A stretch of DNA of 64,000 nt from JBFMHP01 sp964557295 (GCA_964557295.1 CAZKZP010000012.1:7829-71828), one strand, 5' to 3'. Numbered from the stretch's first letter, positions 33,674-43,355 are shown. Notes: generated by a model from the letters alone, not told the origin. Numbers and translations are program-made.

Positions 33674-34141
33674 TCACTGTTTGGCGCGCTGGCCAAACAC
33701 GCTATGCCAGATCAACAACACCGCGCCCACGGTGATCGCGGAATCGGCGATGTTGAACGCCGGCCAGTGATAACTTCCATAATAGACATCGATGAAGTCC
33801 ACCACATAGCCGTGCACGATGCGATCCCAGACATTGCCGATCGCCCCGCCCAGGATCAAGGACAGTGCCACGGCTTGCAGGCGCTCATTGCCCGGCAGCC
33901 GTTTCAACCAGATCACGATGACGACGCTCACGGCGATGGCGATGCCGGTGAAGAACCAGCGCTGCCAGCCGCCGGCCTGGGCGAGAAAGCTGAACGCCGC
34001 GCCGGTGTTGTGCGCCAGGGTGATGTTGAACAGCGGCAGCACCGGGATGCTGTCATACAGTTCCAGGCTCGACGAGGCCCACAGCTTGGTCAGCTGATCG
34101 AGCACGATCACGACCCCACTCAACCACAACCATTTAAGCAT
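33674..34141 (-). CDS. lspA: Lipoprotein signal peptidase (SPase II)
   Basis: 155 residues, four membrane helices. It cleaves signal peptides of prolipoproteins in the inner membrane. The catalytic aspartates are Asp115 (GYVVDFID) and Asp133 (NIADSAI). The ATG at 34141 overlaps the ileS stop by eight bases; the longer frame upstream lies within ileS and is rejected. It acts on lipoproteins such as those encoded at 1-2289. Confidence 0.95.
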   Translation of the reverse strand: MLKWLWLSGVVIVLDQLTKLWASSSLELYDSIPVLPLFNITLAHNTGAAFSFLAQAGGWQRWFFTGIAIAVSVVIVIWLKRLPGNERLQAVALSLILGGAIGNVWDRIVHGYVVDFIDVYYGSYHWPAFNIADSAITVGAVLLIWHSVFGQRAKQ

Positions 34142-37019
34142 AGTGACGCGCTTCCCCGCTGCCGCTGACATTTTCCACACAGCGCCCGCACAGCTCGGGA
34201 TGCGCGGCATGATGGCCGACATCCGCGCGCAAGTGCCAGCAGCGCACGCACTTCTGATGCGCCGACGGGGCGACCGCCACCCACAGCTCATCGTTGTTCT
34301 CCAGGGTGAAATGCACGGCGTTCTCCGGCGGCGTGGTCACCAAGTGCACGCGCGCATACGAGGTAATCAACGCGAAGCGCAGCTCGTCGCCGAGTAGCTT
34401 CAGCCGGTCATGGAGTTCGCGGCCGCAGTACAGATCGACCTCGGCATCGAGCGAGGCGCCGATGCCACCGGCCACACGCAGGCGTTCGAGCTCCTTGGCC
34501 ACCGCCTCGCGCACCTCGAGCACCTGCGCCCAGAAGGCATCGTTCATTGCCTCTTCCGCGCCGCACTCGGGCAGCGCGTACCAGGTTTCGAGGAACACAC
34601 TCTCGCCGCGCTTGCCGGGGATGTGCGGCCAGATGTCCTCGGCGGTAAAGCTCAGGATCGGCGCGATCCAGCGCGTGAAGGCCTCGACGATCAGATACAG
34701 CGCGCTCTGACAGGAGCGGCGCGCATGGCCAACGGCATTGCTGGTGTACTGGCGGTCTTTGATGACATCGAGATAGAACGAGCCCAGATCGACCGAGCAG
34801 AAGTTGTGCACCTTCTGATAGATCAGATGGAACTCGTAGCGTTCATAGGCGCTCAGGATCTCCTCCTGCAACTGCGCCGCGCGGCGCACCGCCCAGCGGT
34901 CGAGCGCGACCATTTGCGCGGGCGCGATCATATCGCGCGCGGGATCGAAGCCGTTGAGATTGGCCAGCAGGAAGCGCGCGGTGTTGCGGATGCGCCGGTA
35001 GGCATCGGCGGTGCGCTTCAAGATCTCGTCGGAGACGGTCATCTCGCCGCGATAATCGGTCGCCGCCACCCACAGGCGCAGGATGTCCGCGCCCAGGCTG
35101 TTGACCACCTTCTGCGGGGCGACCACGTTGCCCTTGGACTTCGACATCTTCTGCCCCTTGGCATCGACAGTGAAGCCGTGGGTGAGCACTTGTTTGTACG
35201 GCGCGCTGCCGCGCATCGCCACGCTGGCCAGCAGCGAGGACTGGAACCAGCCGCGATGCTGATCCGAGCCCTCCAGATACAGATCCGCCGGATAGGCCAG
35301 CTCCGCGCGGCGCTCCAGCACGCCGGCGTGCGTGACGCCGGAGTCGAACCAGACATCCAGCGTGTCGTTGATCTTGACGTAATCATCGGACTCATCGCCG
35401 AGCAGTTCATACGCATCGAGATCGAACCAGGCATCGATGCCGCCGAGTTCCACGCGCTGGGCGACGGCCTCGATCAGCTCAGAGGTCTGCGGATGCAGCG
35501 CGCCGGTCTGCTTGTGCACGAACAGCGCGATCGGCACGCCCCAGGTGCGCTGGCGCGAGATGCACCAGTCGGGGCGGTTCTCCACCATGCCCTCGATGCG
35601 CGCCTGGCCCCAGCTCGGCACCCACTGGGTCTTTTTGATTTCGGCTTGGGCGGTCGCACGCAGGCTCTTCTGCTCCATGCTGATGCCCTGGCGCTCGTTC
35701 CCTACGGCGCCAGGGTACGCCGCGTCCATGCGGATAAACCACTGCGGCGTGGCACGGAAGATGATCGGCGTCTTGTGGCGCCAGCAGTGCGGATAGCTGT
35801 GGCGCAGCGCGCTCGCGTGCACCAGCCTGCCCTTGGCCTTGAGCACCTCCAGCACCGCGTCGTTGGCCTTGAAGACATGTTGGCCGGCGAAGAACTCGGT
35901 GCCTTCCAGGAACTTGCCGTCGCCGCCGACCGGGTTATCCACCTTCAGACCATAACGCGCGCCGACCACGTAGTCGTCCTGGCCGTGACCGGGGGCGGTG
36001 TGTACCGCGCCGGTGCCGGATTCGGTGGTCACGTGCTCGCCGAGGACCACCGGCACTTCGCGCGGGTAAAACGGATGCGCGAGCTTCACCCCTTCGAGAT
36101 CGCCGCCCTTGCCGTAGGCCGCCACGCGATACTGTTCGATGCCGTAGCGCGCCATCACCGATTTGAGCAGGGCCTCGGCCACCAGCAGGCGCTCGGGGCC
36201 GTGCTCGCTCTCGCATTGCACCAGGGCATATTCCAGCTCGGGGTGCAGCGCCACCGCCTGGTTGGCGGGCAGCGTCCACGGCGTGGTGGTCCAGATCACC
36301 ACCGAGATCGGGCCGCTCCCGCGCTGGCCTTCGACATGATTGAGACGGCCAAGGAAATCGGCATCGTCCACGGCGGAAAAGCGCACGTCGATCGCCGGCG
36401 AGGTCTTGTCCTCGTATTCCACCTCGGCCTCGGCCAACGCCGAGCCGCAATCCACGCACCAGTGCACCGGCTTCACGCCCTGATGCAGATGGCCATTGGC
36501 GATGATGCGCCCGAGACTGCGGATGATGTCGGCCTCGAACGGATAGTTCATGGTCAGATACGGATGCTCCCAATCGCCGAACACGCCCAGGCGCTTGAAG
36601 TCCTCGCGCTGGCCGTCGACCTGCTTGGCCGCATAGGCGCGGCAGGCGGCGCGGAATTCCTTGGGCGAGACCTTCACCCCGGCCTTGCCGACGGTCTTCT
36701 CCACCATCAACTCGATCGGCAGCCCGTGGCAGTCCCAGCCCGGCACGTAGGGAGCGTCAAAGCCGCTGAGCGATTTGGATTTGACGATGATGTCCTTCAA
36801 CACCTTGTTCACCGCATGCCCGATGTGGATGTCGCCGTTGGCGTAGGGCGGGCCGTCGTGCAGGATGAACTTCGTCCGGCCCTTGGCCTGCTGGCGCTGC
36901 TTGGCGTACAGCCCCTGCTCGGCCCAGCGGCGGATGAACTCCGGCTCGCGGGCGGGAAGATTGCCGCGCATCTCGAATTTCGTCTCGGGCAAATTCAAGG
37001 TGTGTTTGTAATCGCTCAC
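34134..37019 (-). CDS. ileS: Isoleucyl-tRNA synthetase
   Basis: 961 residues. Class I motifs are HIGH at 65-68 and KMSKS at 624-628. An editing domain lies between them (TTTPWTLPANQAV, GTGAVHTAPGHGQDDY). The C-terminal zinc-binding region has CVRCWH and CGRC. The length fits the bacterial type I enzyme (938 in E. coli). It is followed by lspA with an eight-base overlap and preceded by ribF after a repeat-containing gap of 294 bases. Confidence 0.97.
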   Translation of the reverse strand: MSDYKHTLNLPETKFEMRGNLPAREPEFIRRWAEQGLYAKQRQQAKGRTKFILHDGPPYANGDIHIGHAVNKVLKDIIVKSKSLSGFDAPYVPGWDCHGLPIELMVEKTVGKAGVKVSPKEFRAACRAYAAKQVDGQREDFKRLGVFGDWEHPYLTMNYPFEADIIRSLGRIIANGHLHQGVKPVHWCVDCGSALAEAEVEYEDKTSPAIDVRFSAVDDADFLGRLNHVEGQRGSGPISVVIWTTTPWTLPANQAVALHPELEYALVQCESEHGPERLLVAEALLKSVMARYGIEQYRVAAYGKGGDLEGVKLAHPFYPREVPVVLGEHVTTESGTGAVHTAPGHGQDDYVVGARYGLKVDNPVGGDGKFLEGTEFFAGQHVFKANDAVLEVLKAKGRLVHASALRHSYPHCWRHKTPIIFRATPQWFIRMDAAYPGAVGNERQGISMEQKSLRATAQAEIKKTQWVPSWGQARIEGMVENRPDWCISRQRTWGVPIALFVHKQTGALHPQTSELIEAVAQRVELGGIDAWFDLDAYELLGDESDDYVKINDTLDVWFDSGVTHAGVLERRAELAYPADLYLEGSDQHRGWFQSSLLASVAMRGSAPYKQVLTHGFTVDAKGQKMSKSKGNVVAPQKVVNSLGADILRLWVAATDYRGEMTVSDEILKRTADAYRRIRNTARFLLANLNGFDPARDMIAPAQMVALDRWAVRRAAQLQEEILSAYERYEFHLIYQKVHNFCSVDLGSFYLDVIKDRQYTSNAVGHARRSCQSALYLIVEAFTRWIAPILSFTAEDIWPHIPGKRGESVFLETWYALPECGAEEAMNDAFWAQVLEVREAVAKELERLRVAGGIGASLDAEVDLYCGRELHDRLKLLGDELRFALITSYARVHLVTTPPENAVHFTLENNDELWVAVAPSAHQKCVRCWHLRADVGHHAAHPELCGRCVENVSGSGEARHYA

Positions 37020-37110
37020 TTGGATCTCTCTTTATAAATCGTGTAGCTGTCTTTTCTTCTGACTTTAATATTAACCCTGCAACTAAACATACCTGATACA
37101 CGCTCCCAGT

Positions 37111-37270
37111 ACGTCCCTTCTCCCTCAGGGATTTATGCCCTTTAGGGTAGAAGGACAGGATGAGGGAGTAAAATTAATATATTACCCCCTCACCCTAGCC
37201 CTCTCGACTCAGGTTCCGGACTCCGTCCTACCTCCTCCATCCATGGAGTCGTCCCTGAGGGAGAGGGAAC
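37111..37270. repeat. Degenerate CCCTCTCCC-type repeats between ribF and ileS
   Basis: CCTTCTCCCTCAGGG at its left end and CCCTGAGGGAGAGGGAAC at its right end are inverted, with CCCTCACCCTAGCCCTCTC and GGATGAGGGAG units between. It resembles the repeat at 33527-33646. It fills most of the 294-base interval; no gene or clear promoter for ileS is seen here. Confidence 0.6.
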
Positions 37271-37313
37271 TGTACACCAGATATTTTTGATGGCCGTTAA
37301 TAAATCATTCGTC

Positions 37314-38255
37314 TCATTCCATCGCATCGCGCCGGCGGAAAAACTCGCGCGCTTCTGTCACGTCCTTGTCGATCTGCGCCTTTAACTCCTGCACCGAGGC
37401 GAAGCGCTGCTCGGCGCGGATCTTGCGCAGGAAATCCACCTGCACGTAGGCGCCGTAGATATCGCCGGAGAAATCGAGCAGGTGCACCTCAAGCAGACAG
37501 CGGCGGCCGTCGACCGTGGGGCGCGTGCCGACATTGGCCACGCCCGGCACCGGCTCGCCGGCGATGCCGAACAGCTCCACTGCGAACACGCCCTGCACCG
37601 GCGAACTCACCCGATGCAAATGGATGTTCGCCGTCGGAAAGCCGAGCTGGCGGCCACGCTTGTCACCGTGCGCCACGCGCCCGACCAGGCGATACGGCCG
37701 CCCGAGCAAACCCTCGGCCAGGGCCAGGTCGCCCGCCGTCAGGGCATCGCGCACCCGGGTGCTGCTCACCCGCTGCTCGCCGAGCACGAAGGTGTGCATG
37801 TTCACCACTTCAAAACCGTGCCGCGCACCGGCCTGTTGCAGCATGGCGAAATCGCCCTGGCGCCGATGACCGAAGCGAAAGTCGTCGCCCACCACAAGGT
37901 AGCGAACGCCGAGCTTGTCGAGCAGGATCGACTCGATGAACGCCTGCGCCGGCAGGGCGGCGAATTTCTGGTCGAAGCGCACGCACATGACGCGATCAAC
38001 CGAGTAGCGGTGCAAGGCCAGCAGCTTCTCGCGCAGCCGGGTCAGCCGCGGCGGGGCGGTCTCCGGCGCGAAAAACTCCTGCGGCTGCGGCTCGAAGATC
38101 ATCACCGTCGTCGGCACGCCCAGCGCATCGGCCTTCTCCGCCAACCGCCCGAGCACTGCCTGATGCCCAAGATGCACGCCGTCGAAATTACCGATGGTCA
38201 GCACGCAGCCGCGATGGGCGGGACGCAGATTGTGGAGACCGCGAATCAATTGCAT
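37314..38255 (-). CDS. ribF: Bifunctional riboflavin kinase/FAD synthetase
   Basis: 313 residues. The N-terminal FAD synthetase domain has TIGNFDGVHLGHQAVL and VVGDDFRFGHRRQGD; the C-terminal riboflavin kinase domain has GDKRGRQLGFPTANI and GVANVGTRPTVDG. It makes FMN and FAD, needed by the Rsx flavoproteins. It follows murJ by 80 bases on the same strand. Length equals that of E. coli RibF (313). Confidence 0.97.
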   Translation of the reverse strand: MQLIRGLHNLRPAHRGCVLTIGNFDGVHLGHQAVLGRLAEKADALGVPTTVMIFEPQPQEFFAPETAPPRLTRLREKLLALHRYSVDRVMCVRFDQKFAALPAQAFIESILLDKLGVRYLVVGDDFRFGHRRQGDFAMLQQAGARHGFEVVNMHTFVLGEQRVSSTRVRDALTAGDLALAEGLLGRPYRLVGRVAHGDKRGRQLGFPTANIHLHRVSSPVQGVFAVELFGIAGEPVPGVANVGTRPTVDGRRCLLEVHLLDFSGDIYGAYVQVDFLRKIRAEQRFASVQELKAQIDKDVTEAREFFRRRDAME

Positions 38256-38335
38256 GGACCGTGGGCACGCTATCGTAGAGCCGAGGGGGCAAGTATATCA
38301 GCTTAATCGCTCTACGCTTAAGCGCAAAACACGCA

Positions 38336-39904
38336 TCACTTCTTTTCCGGATTGATCAGTACATCGCGCGGCTTGAGTCCGGCGAGCAGCAGCACCACCA
38401 CATACACCGCCATCCCGGCGGCCACCCAGATCAGCAGCCACAGCGCGCGCAACCCCGAGGACCATTGCGACCACTGCGCCAAGTCCTGCAAGCCGAGGAC
38501 GAACAGCAGCGACATCGCCGCCGCACCCGCCAACACCTGTAGACCGAGGACGCCCCAGCCAGGCCCGGCGCGAAACACCCCTTGCTTGCGCAGTAGATGG
38601 AACAGCAGCCCCGCGTTGACGAAGGCCGCGAGCGAGGTGGCCAGCGCCAGCCCGGCGTGCGCGCCCGGGATATCCCACCACTGCATGGGCACCACGAACA
38701 CCACGTTGAGCACCAGGTTGACGAGCAGCGCGATCACGGCCACCCGCACCGGTGTGCGCGTGTCCTGACGGGCGAAGAATCCCGGCGCGAGCACCTTCAC
38801 CAGGATGAAGCCCAACAGCCCCACGGAATAGGCCATCAGACTCAGGCGCGCCATCTCCAAGTCATGCACGCTGAACTCACCGTATTGGAACAGGGTGGAC
38901 AACAGCGGGCCGGCCAGAAACAGCAGGCCCAGCGTGGCCGGCACCCCGATCACCATCACCCAACGCAGGCCCCAGTCCAGGGTGCGGGTGAAGGCCTTGG
39001 GATCGGATTGGGCGTGGTTTTGCGACAGGCTCGGCAGGATCACCGTCGCCAGCGCGATGCCGAACACGCCCATCGGAAACTCCACCAGCCGGTCGGAGTA
39101 ATAGAGCCAGGACACACTGCCGGTGGCGAGAAACGAGGCGATGACGGTGTCGAGCAGGAGATTGATCTGCACCACCGAGACCGCGAACAGCCCCGGCAGC
39201 ATCAAGCGCATGATGCGGCGCACGCCCTCGTCCCGCCCGCCCCAGCGCGGCCGCGGCAGCAAACCGAGCCGGGCGAGAAACGGCAGCTGAAAGGCGAGCT
39301 GCGCCACCCCGGCGATCAACACCCCCCAGGCCAGCGCGGTCACCGGCTCCGCCATGCGCGGGGCGAGCCAGATGGCCGCCGCGATCAGGGCGAGGTTCAG
39401 AAACACCGGGGTGAAGGCCGGCACGCCGAAGCGGCCGTAGGTATTGAGCACGCCGCCGGCCAGCGCCACCAGCGAGATGAACAGGATGTAGGGGAAGGTG
39501 ATGCGCAGCAGCTCGGCGGCCAGATCAGACTTGGCCGGATCGCCGATGAAGCCCGGCGCGAACAGCATCACCAGCAGCGGCGCCAGCAACATGCCGAGGG
39601 CGCTCACCGCCAGCAGGATCACCCCGAGCGTGCCCGCCGTGCGCTCGACCAAGGCGCGCACCGCCTCGATCCCGCGCCGCTCGCGGTATTCGGCCAGTAC
39701 CGGCACGAAGGCCTGGGAAAACGCCCCCTCCGCGAACAGGCGGCGCAGGAAATTGGGGATCTTGAAGGCGACGAAAAAGGCGTCGGTCGCCCCACCCACC
39801 TCGAAGAAGCGGGCGATGACCATGTCGCGCACCAAACCCAGGATGCGCGAGACCAGCGTCATGGCGCCAAACACGGCGGAGGACTTCAATAATCGCTCGC
39901 TCAC
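38336..39904 (-). CDS. murJ: Lipid II flippase MurJ
   Basis: 522 residues from a GTG start at 39904. It is a MOP-superfamily transporter with about 14 helices that moves lipid II across the inner membrane for peptidoglycan synthesis. Signatures are SRILGLVRDMVIARFFEVGG and FRRLFAEGAFSQAFVPVLAEY. The GTG is preferred over the ATG at 39940 because SERLLKSSAVFGAMTLVSR aligns with known starts and AAGGGAG lies eight bases upstream. The first gene of the murJ-ribF-ileS-lspA-ispH series, divergent from rpsT as in many relatives. Confidence 0.94.
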   Translation of the reverse strand: MSERLLKSSAVFGAMTLVSRILGLVRDMVIARFFEVGGATDAFFVAFKIPNFLRRLFAEGAFSQAFVPVLAEYRERRGIEAVRALVERTAGTLGVILLAVSALGMLLAPLLVMLFAPGFIGDPAKSDLAAELLRITFPYILFISLVALAGGVLNTYGRFGVPAFTPVFLNLALIAAAIWLAPRMAEPVTALAWGVLIAGVAQLAFQLPFLARLGLLPRPRWGGRDEGVRRIMRLMLPGLFAVSVVQINLLLDTVIASFLATGSVSWLYYSDRLVEFPMGVFGIALATVILPSLSQNHAQSDPKAFTRTLDWGLRWVMVIGVPATLGLLFLAGPLLSTLFQYGEFSVHDLEMARLSLMAYSVGLLGFILVKVLAPGFFARQDTRTPVRVAVIALLVNLVLNVVFVVPMQWWDIPGAHAGLALATSLAAFVNAGLLFHLLRKQGVFRAGPGWGVLGLQVLAGAAAMSLLFVLGLQDLAQWSQWSSGLRALWLLIWVAAGMAVYVVVLLLAGLKPRDVLINPEKK

Positions 39905-39967
39905 CGACCGCTCCCTTCTCTCTCGCGCAAAGTCGCACATGATACCAGCAAAATCCCGAAGTCGGCA

Positions 39968-39996
39968 TTGACAACGGCGGGGAAAAAACGCATAGT
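39968..39996 (+). promoter_or_regulatory. Sigma70 promoter of rpsT
   Basis: A perfect -35 TTGACA at 39968-39973, 17-base spacer and -10 CATAGT at 39991-39996, 48 bases before the rpsT start. Confidence 0.7.
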
Positions 39997-40044
39997 AGCC
40001 GGCCTCGAACCCGGTCGAATCAAGTTTTCATAGGAGTAAACACC

Positions 40045-40314
40045 TTGGCCAATACCGCACAAGCAAAGAAGCGTGCCCGCCAGGCAGAAAATCGTCGTGA
40101 ACACAACGCCCCGATGCGCAACGACATGCGCACCGCCGTGAAGAAGGTGGTCAAGGCCCTGGATGCCGGCGACAAGGCCGCCGCCGAAGCTGGCTACAAG
40201 GCTGCCGTGCCGACCCTGGACAAGATGGCGCGCAAGGGCATCATCAGCGCCAACAAGGCCGCGCGTCACAAGAGCCGCCTGAACGCGCGCCTGAAGGCCG
40301 CCAGCGCCGCTTAA
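40045..40314 (+). CDS. rpsT: 30S ribosomal protein S20
   Basis: 89 residues, highly basic helical protein (NTAQAKKRARQAENRREHN). It binds 16S rRNA in the small subunit. The start codon is TTG at 40045 with AGGAG upstream; E. coli rpsT also uses TTG, and the rare start takes part in autoregulation there. A strong promoter and a terminator flank it, so it is monocistronic. Confidence 0.96.
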   Translation: MANTAQAKKRARQAENRREHNAPMRNDMRTAVKKVVKALDAGDKAAAEAGYKAAVPTLDKMARKGIISANKAARHKSRLNARLKAASAA

Positions 40315-40335
40315 GCCGTTTCTGCCAGACATATG

Positions 40336-40362
40336 AAAAAGCCGGTCATCGACCGGCTTTTT
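40336..40362. terminator. Terminator between rpsT and proB
   Basis: A 5' A5 run, stem GCCGGTC/GACCGGC with a three-base loop, then T5. It is symmetric, so it can end rpsT (plus) and the rplU-rpmA-obgE-proB transcript (minus). Confidence 0.92.
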
Positions 40363-40388
40363 CGTTGTGCGCTTCACGCCCCCCCCGC

Positions 40389-41513
40389 TCACAGCAGGAT
40401 CAGATTGTCACGGTGGATCAGCTCGGGCTCGTCGATGTAGCCAAGCAGCTCCCCGATCTTGTCGGTCGAACGCCCCATGATCAGCTGGGCCTCATCCGCG
40501 CCGTAGTTGACCAGCCCCTTGGCAACCTCCTCGCCGTTTTCATCCACACATGTCACCAGCTCGCCGCGCTGAAACCGCCCTTCCACATGCTTGACGCCGA
40601 CCGGCAGCAGGCTGCGGCCGGATTCGCGCAGCACCCGCACCGCGCCCGCATCGATGGTCAGACGCCCCCGGCTTTGCAATTGCCCGGCCAGCCACTGCTT
40701 GCGCGCGGTGACTGGCGCATTGGACGGCAGCAGCAGCGTCCCCACCTGATCGGCGGCGCGCAGCCGCAACAGCACATTGTCGATGCGCCCGGAGACGATC
40801 CAGGTCGCCGCGCCGGAACGGGCCGCCAAGCGGGCCGCCCGCACCTTGGTGATCATGCCGCCGCGCCCCAACACCCCGCCGCCTCCAGCCATCGCCAGCA
40901 ACGCGTTGTTCTCGGCGCGCTCCTCGCTGATCAGCACGGCATCGGGATTCTGGCGCGGATCCTTGGTATACATCCCCTGCTGATCGGTCAGGATCACCAG
41001 CAAGTCCGCCTCGATCAGATTGGCGACCATCGCCGCCAGGGTGTCATTGTCGCCGAAACGGATCTCGTCGGTGGCCACGGTGTCGTTTTCATTGATGACC
41101 GGCACCACGCCCAGCCCCACCAGGGTGCGCAGGGTGCTGCGCGCGTTGAGATAACGTTTGCGATTGGAGAGATCATCGTGGGTGAGCAGGATCTGCGCGG
41201 TGTGCAGCCCGTCCTGCTGAAACAGTTGCTCATAGGCCTGGACCAGCCCCATCTGCCCGACCGCCGCCGCGGCCTGCAATTCGTGCAGCGCGGCCGGCCG
41301 CTTCTTCCAGCCCAGGCGCATCATGCCTTCGGCGACCGCGCCGGAGGAGACCAGCACCACCTCCACACCCTGACGGCGCAGTTCCGCCACCTGGGATACC
41401 CAACCCTTCATCGCCTCCCGGGCCAGGCCCTGCCCGTCGTTGGTCAACAAGGCGCTGCCGATCTTCACCACCCAGCGTTGCGACTGGCTCAGTTCTTGAC
41501 GTTGACTACTCAT
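40389..41513 (-). CDS. proB: Glutamate 5-kinase
   Basis: 374 residues. It phosphorylates glutamate, the first step of proline synthesis. An amino-acid kinase domain (VVKIGSALLTNDGQG, VLVSSGAVAEGM, INENDTVAT) is followed by a C-terminal PUA domain. It overlaps the end of obgE by eight bases and is the last gene of rplU-rpmA-obgE-proB. Proline feedback control is known for the family. No proA gene is next to it. Confidence 0.96.
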   Translation of the reverse strand: MSSQRQELSQSQRWVVKIGSALLTNDGQGLAREAMKGWVSQVAELRRQGVEVVLVSSGAVAEGMMRLGWKKRPAALHELQAAAAVGQMGLVQAYEQLFQQDGLHTAQILLTHDDLSNRKRYLNARSTLRTLVGLGVVPVINENDTVATDEIRFGDNDTLAAMVANLIEADLLVILTDQQGMYTKDPRQNPDAVLISEERAENNALLAMAGGGGVLGRGGMITKVRAARLAARSGAATWIVSGRIDNVLLRLRAADQVGTLLLPSNAPVTARKQWLAGQLQSRGRLTIDAGAVRVLRESGRSLLPVGVKHVEGRFQRGELVTCVDENGEEVAKGLVNYGADEAQLIMGRSTDKIGELLGYIDEPELIHRDNLILL

Positions 41514-42546
41514 GCTCTTCGGATGGATTCTGCTTACGTTGTTCTTCGAGATACTCCATGATGCGGTAACACAGCTCGCGGGTACCCTCGCCGCTGATCG
41601 CCGCCACGGAAAACCATGGCCTCTGCCAGTCCAGACGCGCGAGGATATCCTGCACCAAGTCGGCGCGCTGATCCTCGGGAATCATATCGATCTTGTTGAA
41701 CACAAGCCAGCGCGGCTTGCCGGCCAGCTCGCGGCTGTATTTCTCCAGCTCGCGCTCGATGACCCGCACATCCTCCGCCGGATCGCGCCCCTCGTCCCCA
41801 GGGAGCACATCCACCACGTGCAGCAGCAGGCCGGTGCGTGAGAGATGCCTGAGGAATTGAATCCCCAGCCCGGCCCCTTCCGCCGCCCCTTCGATCAGAC
41901 CCGGGATATCGGCGATCACGAAACTGCGGTACTCCTCGACGCGCACCACGCCCAGGTTGGGGTACAGGGTCGTAAACGGGTAATCCGCCACCTTGGGGCG
42001 CGCGGCCGACACCGCGCGGATCAAGGTCGATTTCCCGGCATTCGGCAGGCCGAGCAGGCCCACGTCCGCCAGCAGCTTGAGCTCCAGGCGCAGCTCCCGC
42101 GCCTCGCCCGGCACCCCCGGCGTGAACTGGCGCGGCGCCCGATTGGTGCTGCTCTTGAAATGCACATTTCCCAAACCGCCGCGACCGCCCTTGGCCACGC
42201 AGACAGTGGCGTCGACCTTGGCCAGGTCACCGATCACCTCGTCGGTCTCGACATCCGTGATCACCGTGCCCACCGGCACCTTGATATACAGATCGTCGCC
42301 GCTCTTGCCATACATCTCCCGGCTCATGCCGCCCTCGCCGTTTTGCGCACGGTAGCTGCGGATATGGCGAAAGTCCACCAAGGTGTTCAGCCCCTCGACC
42401 GCCACCAGAAAGACACTGCCGCCCTTGCCGCCGTCGCCCCCATTGGGCCCGCCAAAGGGGATGAATTTCTCGCGACGAAAACTGGCGCAGCCATTGCCGC
42501 CCTTGCCAGCCTCAACCTTGATTGTCGCTTCATCGACGAATTTCAT
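41506..42546 (-). CDS. obgE: Obg-family GTPase
   Basis: 346 residues. The N-terminal Gly-rich OBG fold (EAGKGGNGCASFRREKFIPF) precedes a G domain with GLPNAGKSTLI (G1), DIPGLIEGA (G3) and FNKIDM (G4). It helps assemble the 50S subunit and links to the stringent response. The acidic end (NPSEEHE) is short. It follows rplU and rpmA, both 50S proteins, after a likely partial terminator. Confidence 0.97.
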   Translation of the reverse strand: MKFVDEATIKVEAGKGGNGCASFRREKFIPFGGPNGGDGGKGGSVFLVAVEGLNTLVDFRHIRSYRAQNGEGGMSREMYGKSGDDLYIKVPVGTVITDVETDEVIGDLAKVDATVCVAKGGRGGLGNVHFKSSTNRAPRQFTPGVPGEARELRLELKLLADVGLLGLPNAGKSTLIRAVSAARPKVADYPFTTLYPNLGVVRVEEYRSFVIADIPGLIEGAAEGAGLGIQFLRHLSRTGLLLHVVDVLPGDEGRDPAEDVRVIERELEKYSRELAGKPRWLVFNKIDMIPEDQRADLVQDILARLDWQRPWFSVAAISGEGTRELCYRIMEYLEEQRKQNPSEEHE

Positions 42547-42602
42547 AACTGACCCTTCGTTGCCGGGGCTCCGGACATGATGCTTGGGAGTCTAACGCTA
42601 AC

Positions 42603-42633
42603 AAAAAAGCCCCACCAGACTGGCGAGGCTTTT
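42603..42633 (-). terminator. Hairpin between rpmA and obgE
   Basis: On the minus strand AAAAGCCTCGCCAG pairs with TGGTGGGGCTTTT around a short loop, followed by T6. It probably reduces transcription into obgE-proB relative to the ribosomal protein genes. Confidence 0.65.
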
Positions 42634-42656
42634 CGCGTAACATTGCGAATCGCTGT

Positions 42657-42914
42657 TTAGGCAGCGACGATGCTGACCGTCTTGCGGTTCTGCGGACCTT
42701 TGACCTCGAACACCACGCGGCCGTCGGCCTTGGCGAACAGGGTGTGGTCCCTGCCCATGCCTACGTTGACGCCGGGATGCACGTTGGTGCCGCGTTGACG
42801 CACCAGGATGTTACCCGCGCTGACGACTTCGCCGCCAAAGCGCTTGACACCAAGGCGCTTGGAAATGGAATCGCGACCGTTGCGTGTACTACCACCTGCT
42901 TTTTTATGGGCCAT
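42657..42914 (-). CDS. rpmA: 50S ribosomal protein L27
   Basis: 85 residues, same length as E. coli L27. The N terminus MAHKKAGGSTRNGRDSISK reaches the peptidyl transferase centre. GGEVVSAGNILVRQRGTNVHPG is conserved. It starts 23 bases after rplU and is cotranscribed with it. Confidence 0.97.
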   Translation of the reverse strand: MAHKKAGGSTRNGRDSISKRLGVKRFGGEVVSAGNILVRQRGTNVHPGVNVGMGRDHTLFAKADGRVVFEVKGPQNRKTVSIVAA

Positions 42915-42937
42915 TGCAAATACCTCTTATGCGTTCA

Positions 42938-43252
42938 TCAGCCGGCAGAAATGCCGGTGATTTTGACTTCCGTATAATCCTGACGATGTCCGGCCTGCTT
43001 GCGATAGTGCTTGCGGCGACGGAACTTCACGATCAGGACCTTCTCACCGCGACCATGGTTCGTCACCGTCGCAGTCACCTTGCTACCGGTAATGCGGGGG
43101 GCGCCCACCTTGATGTCGTCCCCATTGGCCACCAGCAGGACTTGATCGAACACCACGGTTCCACCCACCTCGGCCGGCAGCTTTTCAACTTTAAGGGTTT
43201 GACCCTCTTCAACCTTATATTGCTTTCCGCCCGTCTTGATAACAGCGTACAT
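42938..43252 (-). CDS. rplU: 50S ribosomal protein L21
   Basis: 104 residues (MYAVIKTGGKQYKVEEGQ to the end), one residue longer than E. coli L21 (103). It binds 23S rRNA domain V. The ATG at 43252 is chosen by alignment; the open frame continues upstream without support. First gene of the operon, divergent from ispB, with a strong promoter 74 bases upstream. Confidence 0.96.
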   Translation of the reverse strand: MYAVIKTGGKQYKVEEGQTLKVEKLPAEVGGTVVFDQVLLVANGDDIKVGAPRITGSKVTATVTNHGRGEKVLIVKFRRRKHYRKQAGHRQDYTEVKITGISAG

Positions 43253-43326
43253 ACTCAGAATCTCCAGCTCGGCGCCCACCCGACGGCAGACACAATGAAA
43301 TCTCAACCACATTTGGAAGATGCGAG

Positions 43327-43355
43327 ATTTTAATGATCAAGCGCCCGAAGGTCAA
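43327..43355 (-). promoter_or_regulatory. Sigma70 promoter of rplU-rpmA
   Basis: On the minus strand TTGACC (43350-43355) and TAAAAT (43327-43332) are separated by 17 bases, five of six matches each. The 74-base leader before rplU could hold regulatory structure. Confidence 0.7.

Noticed and set aside
34410..37037. 875-codon open frame opposite ileS
   Set aside because: It runs antisense through the whole of ileS, has no recognisable domain, and long antisense open frames are expected in GC-rich genes.
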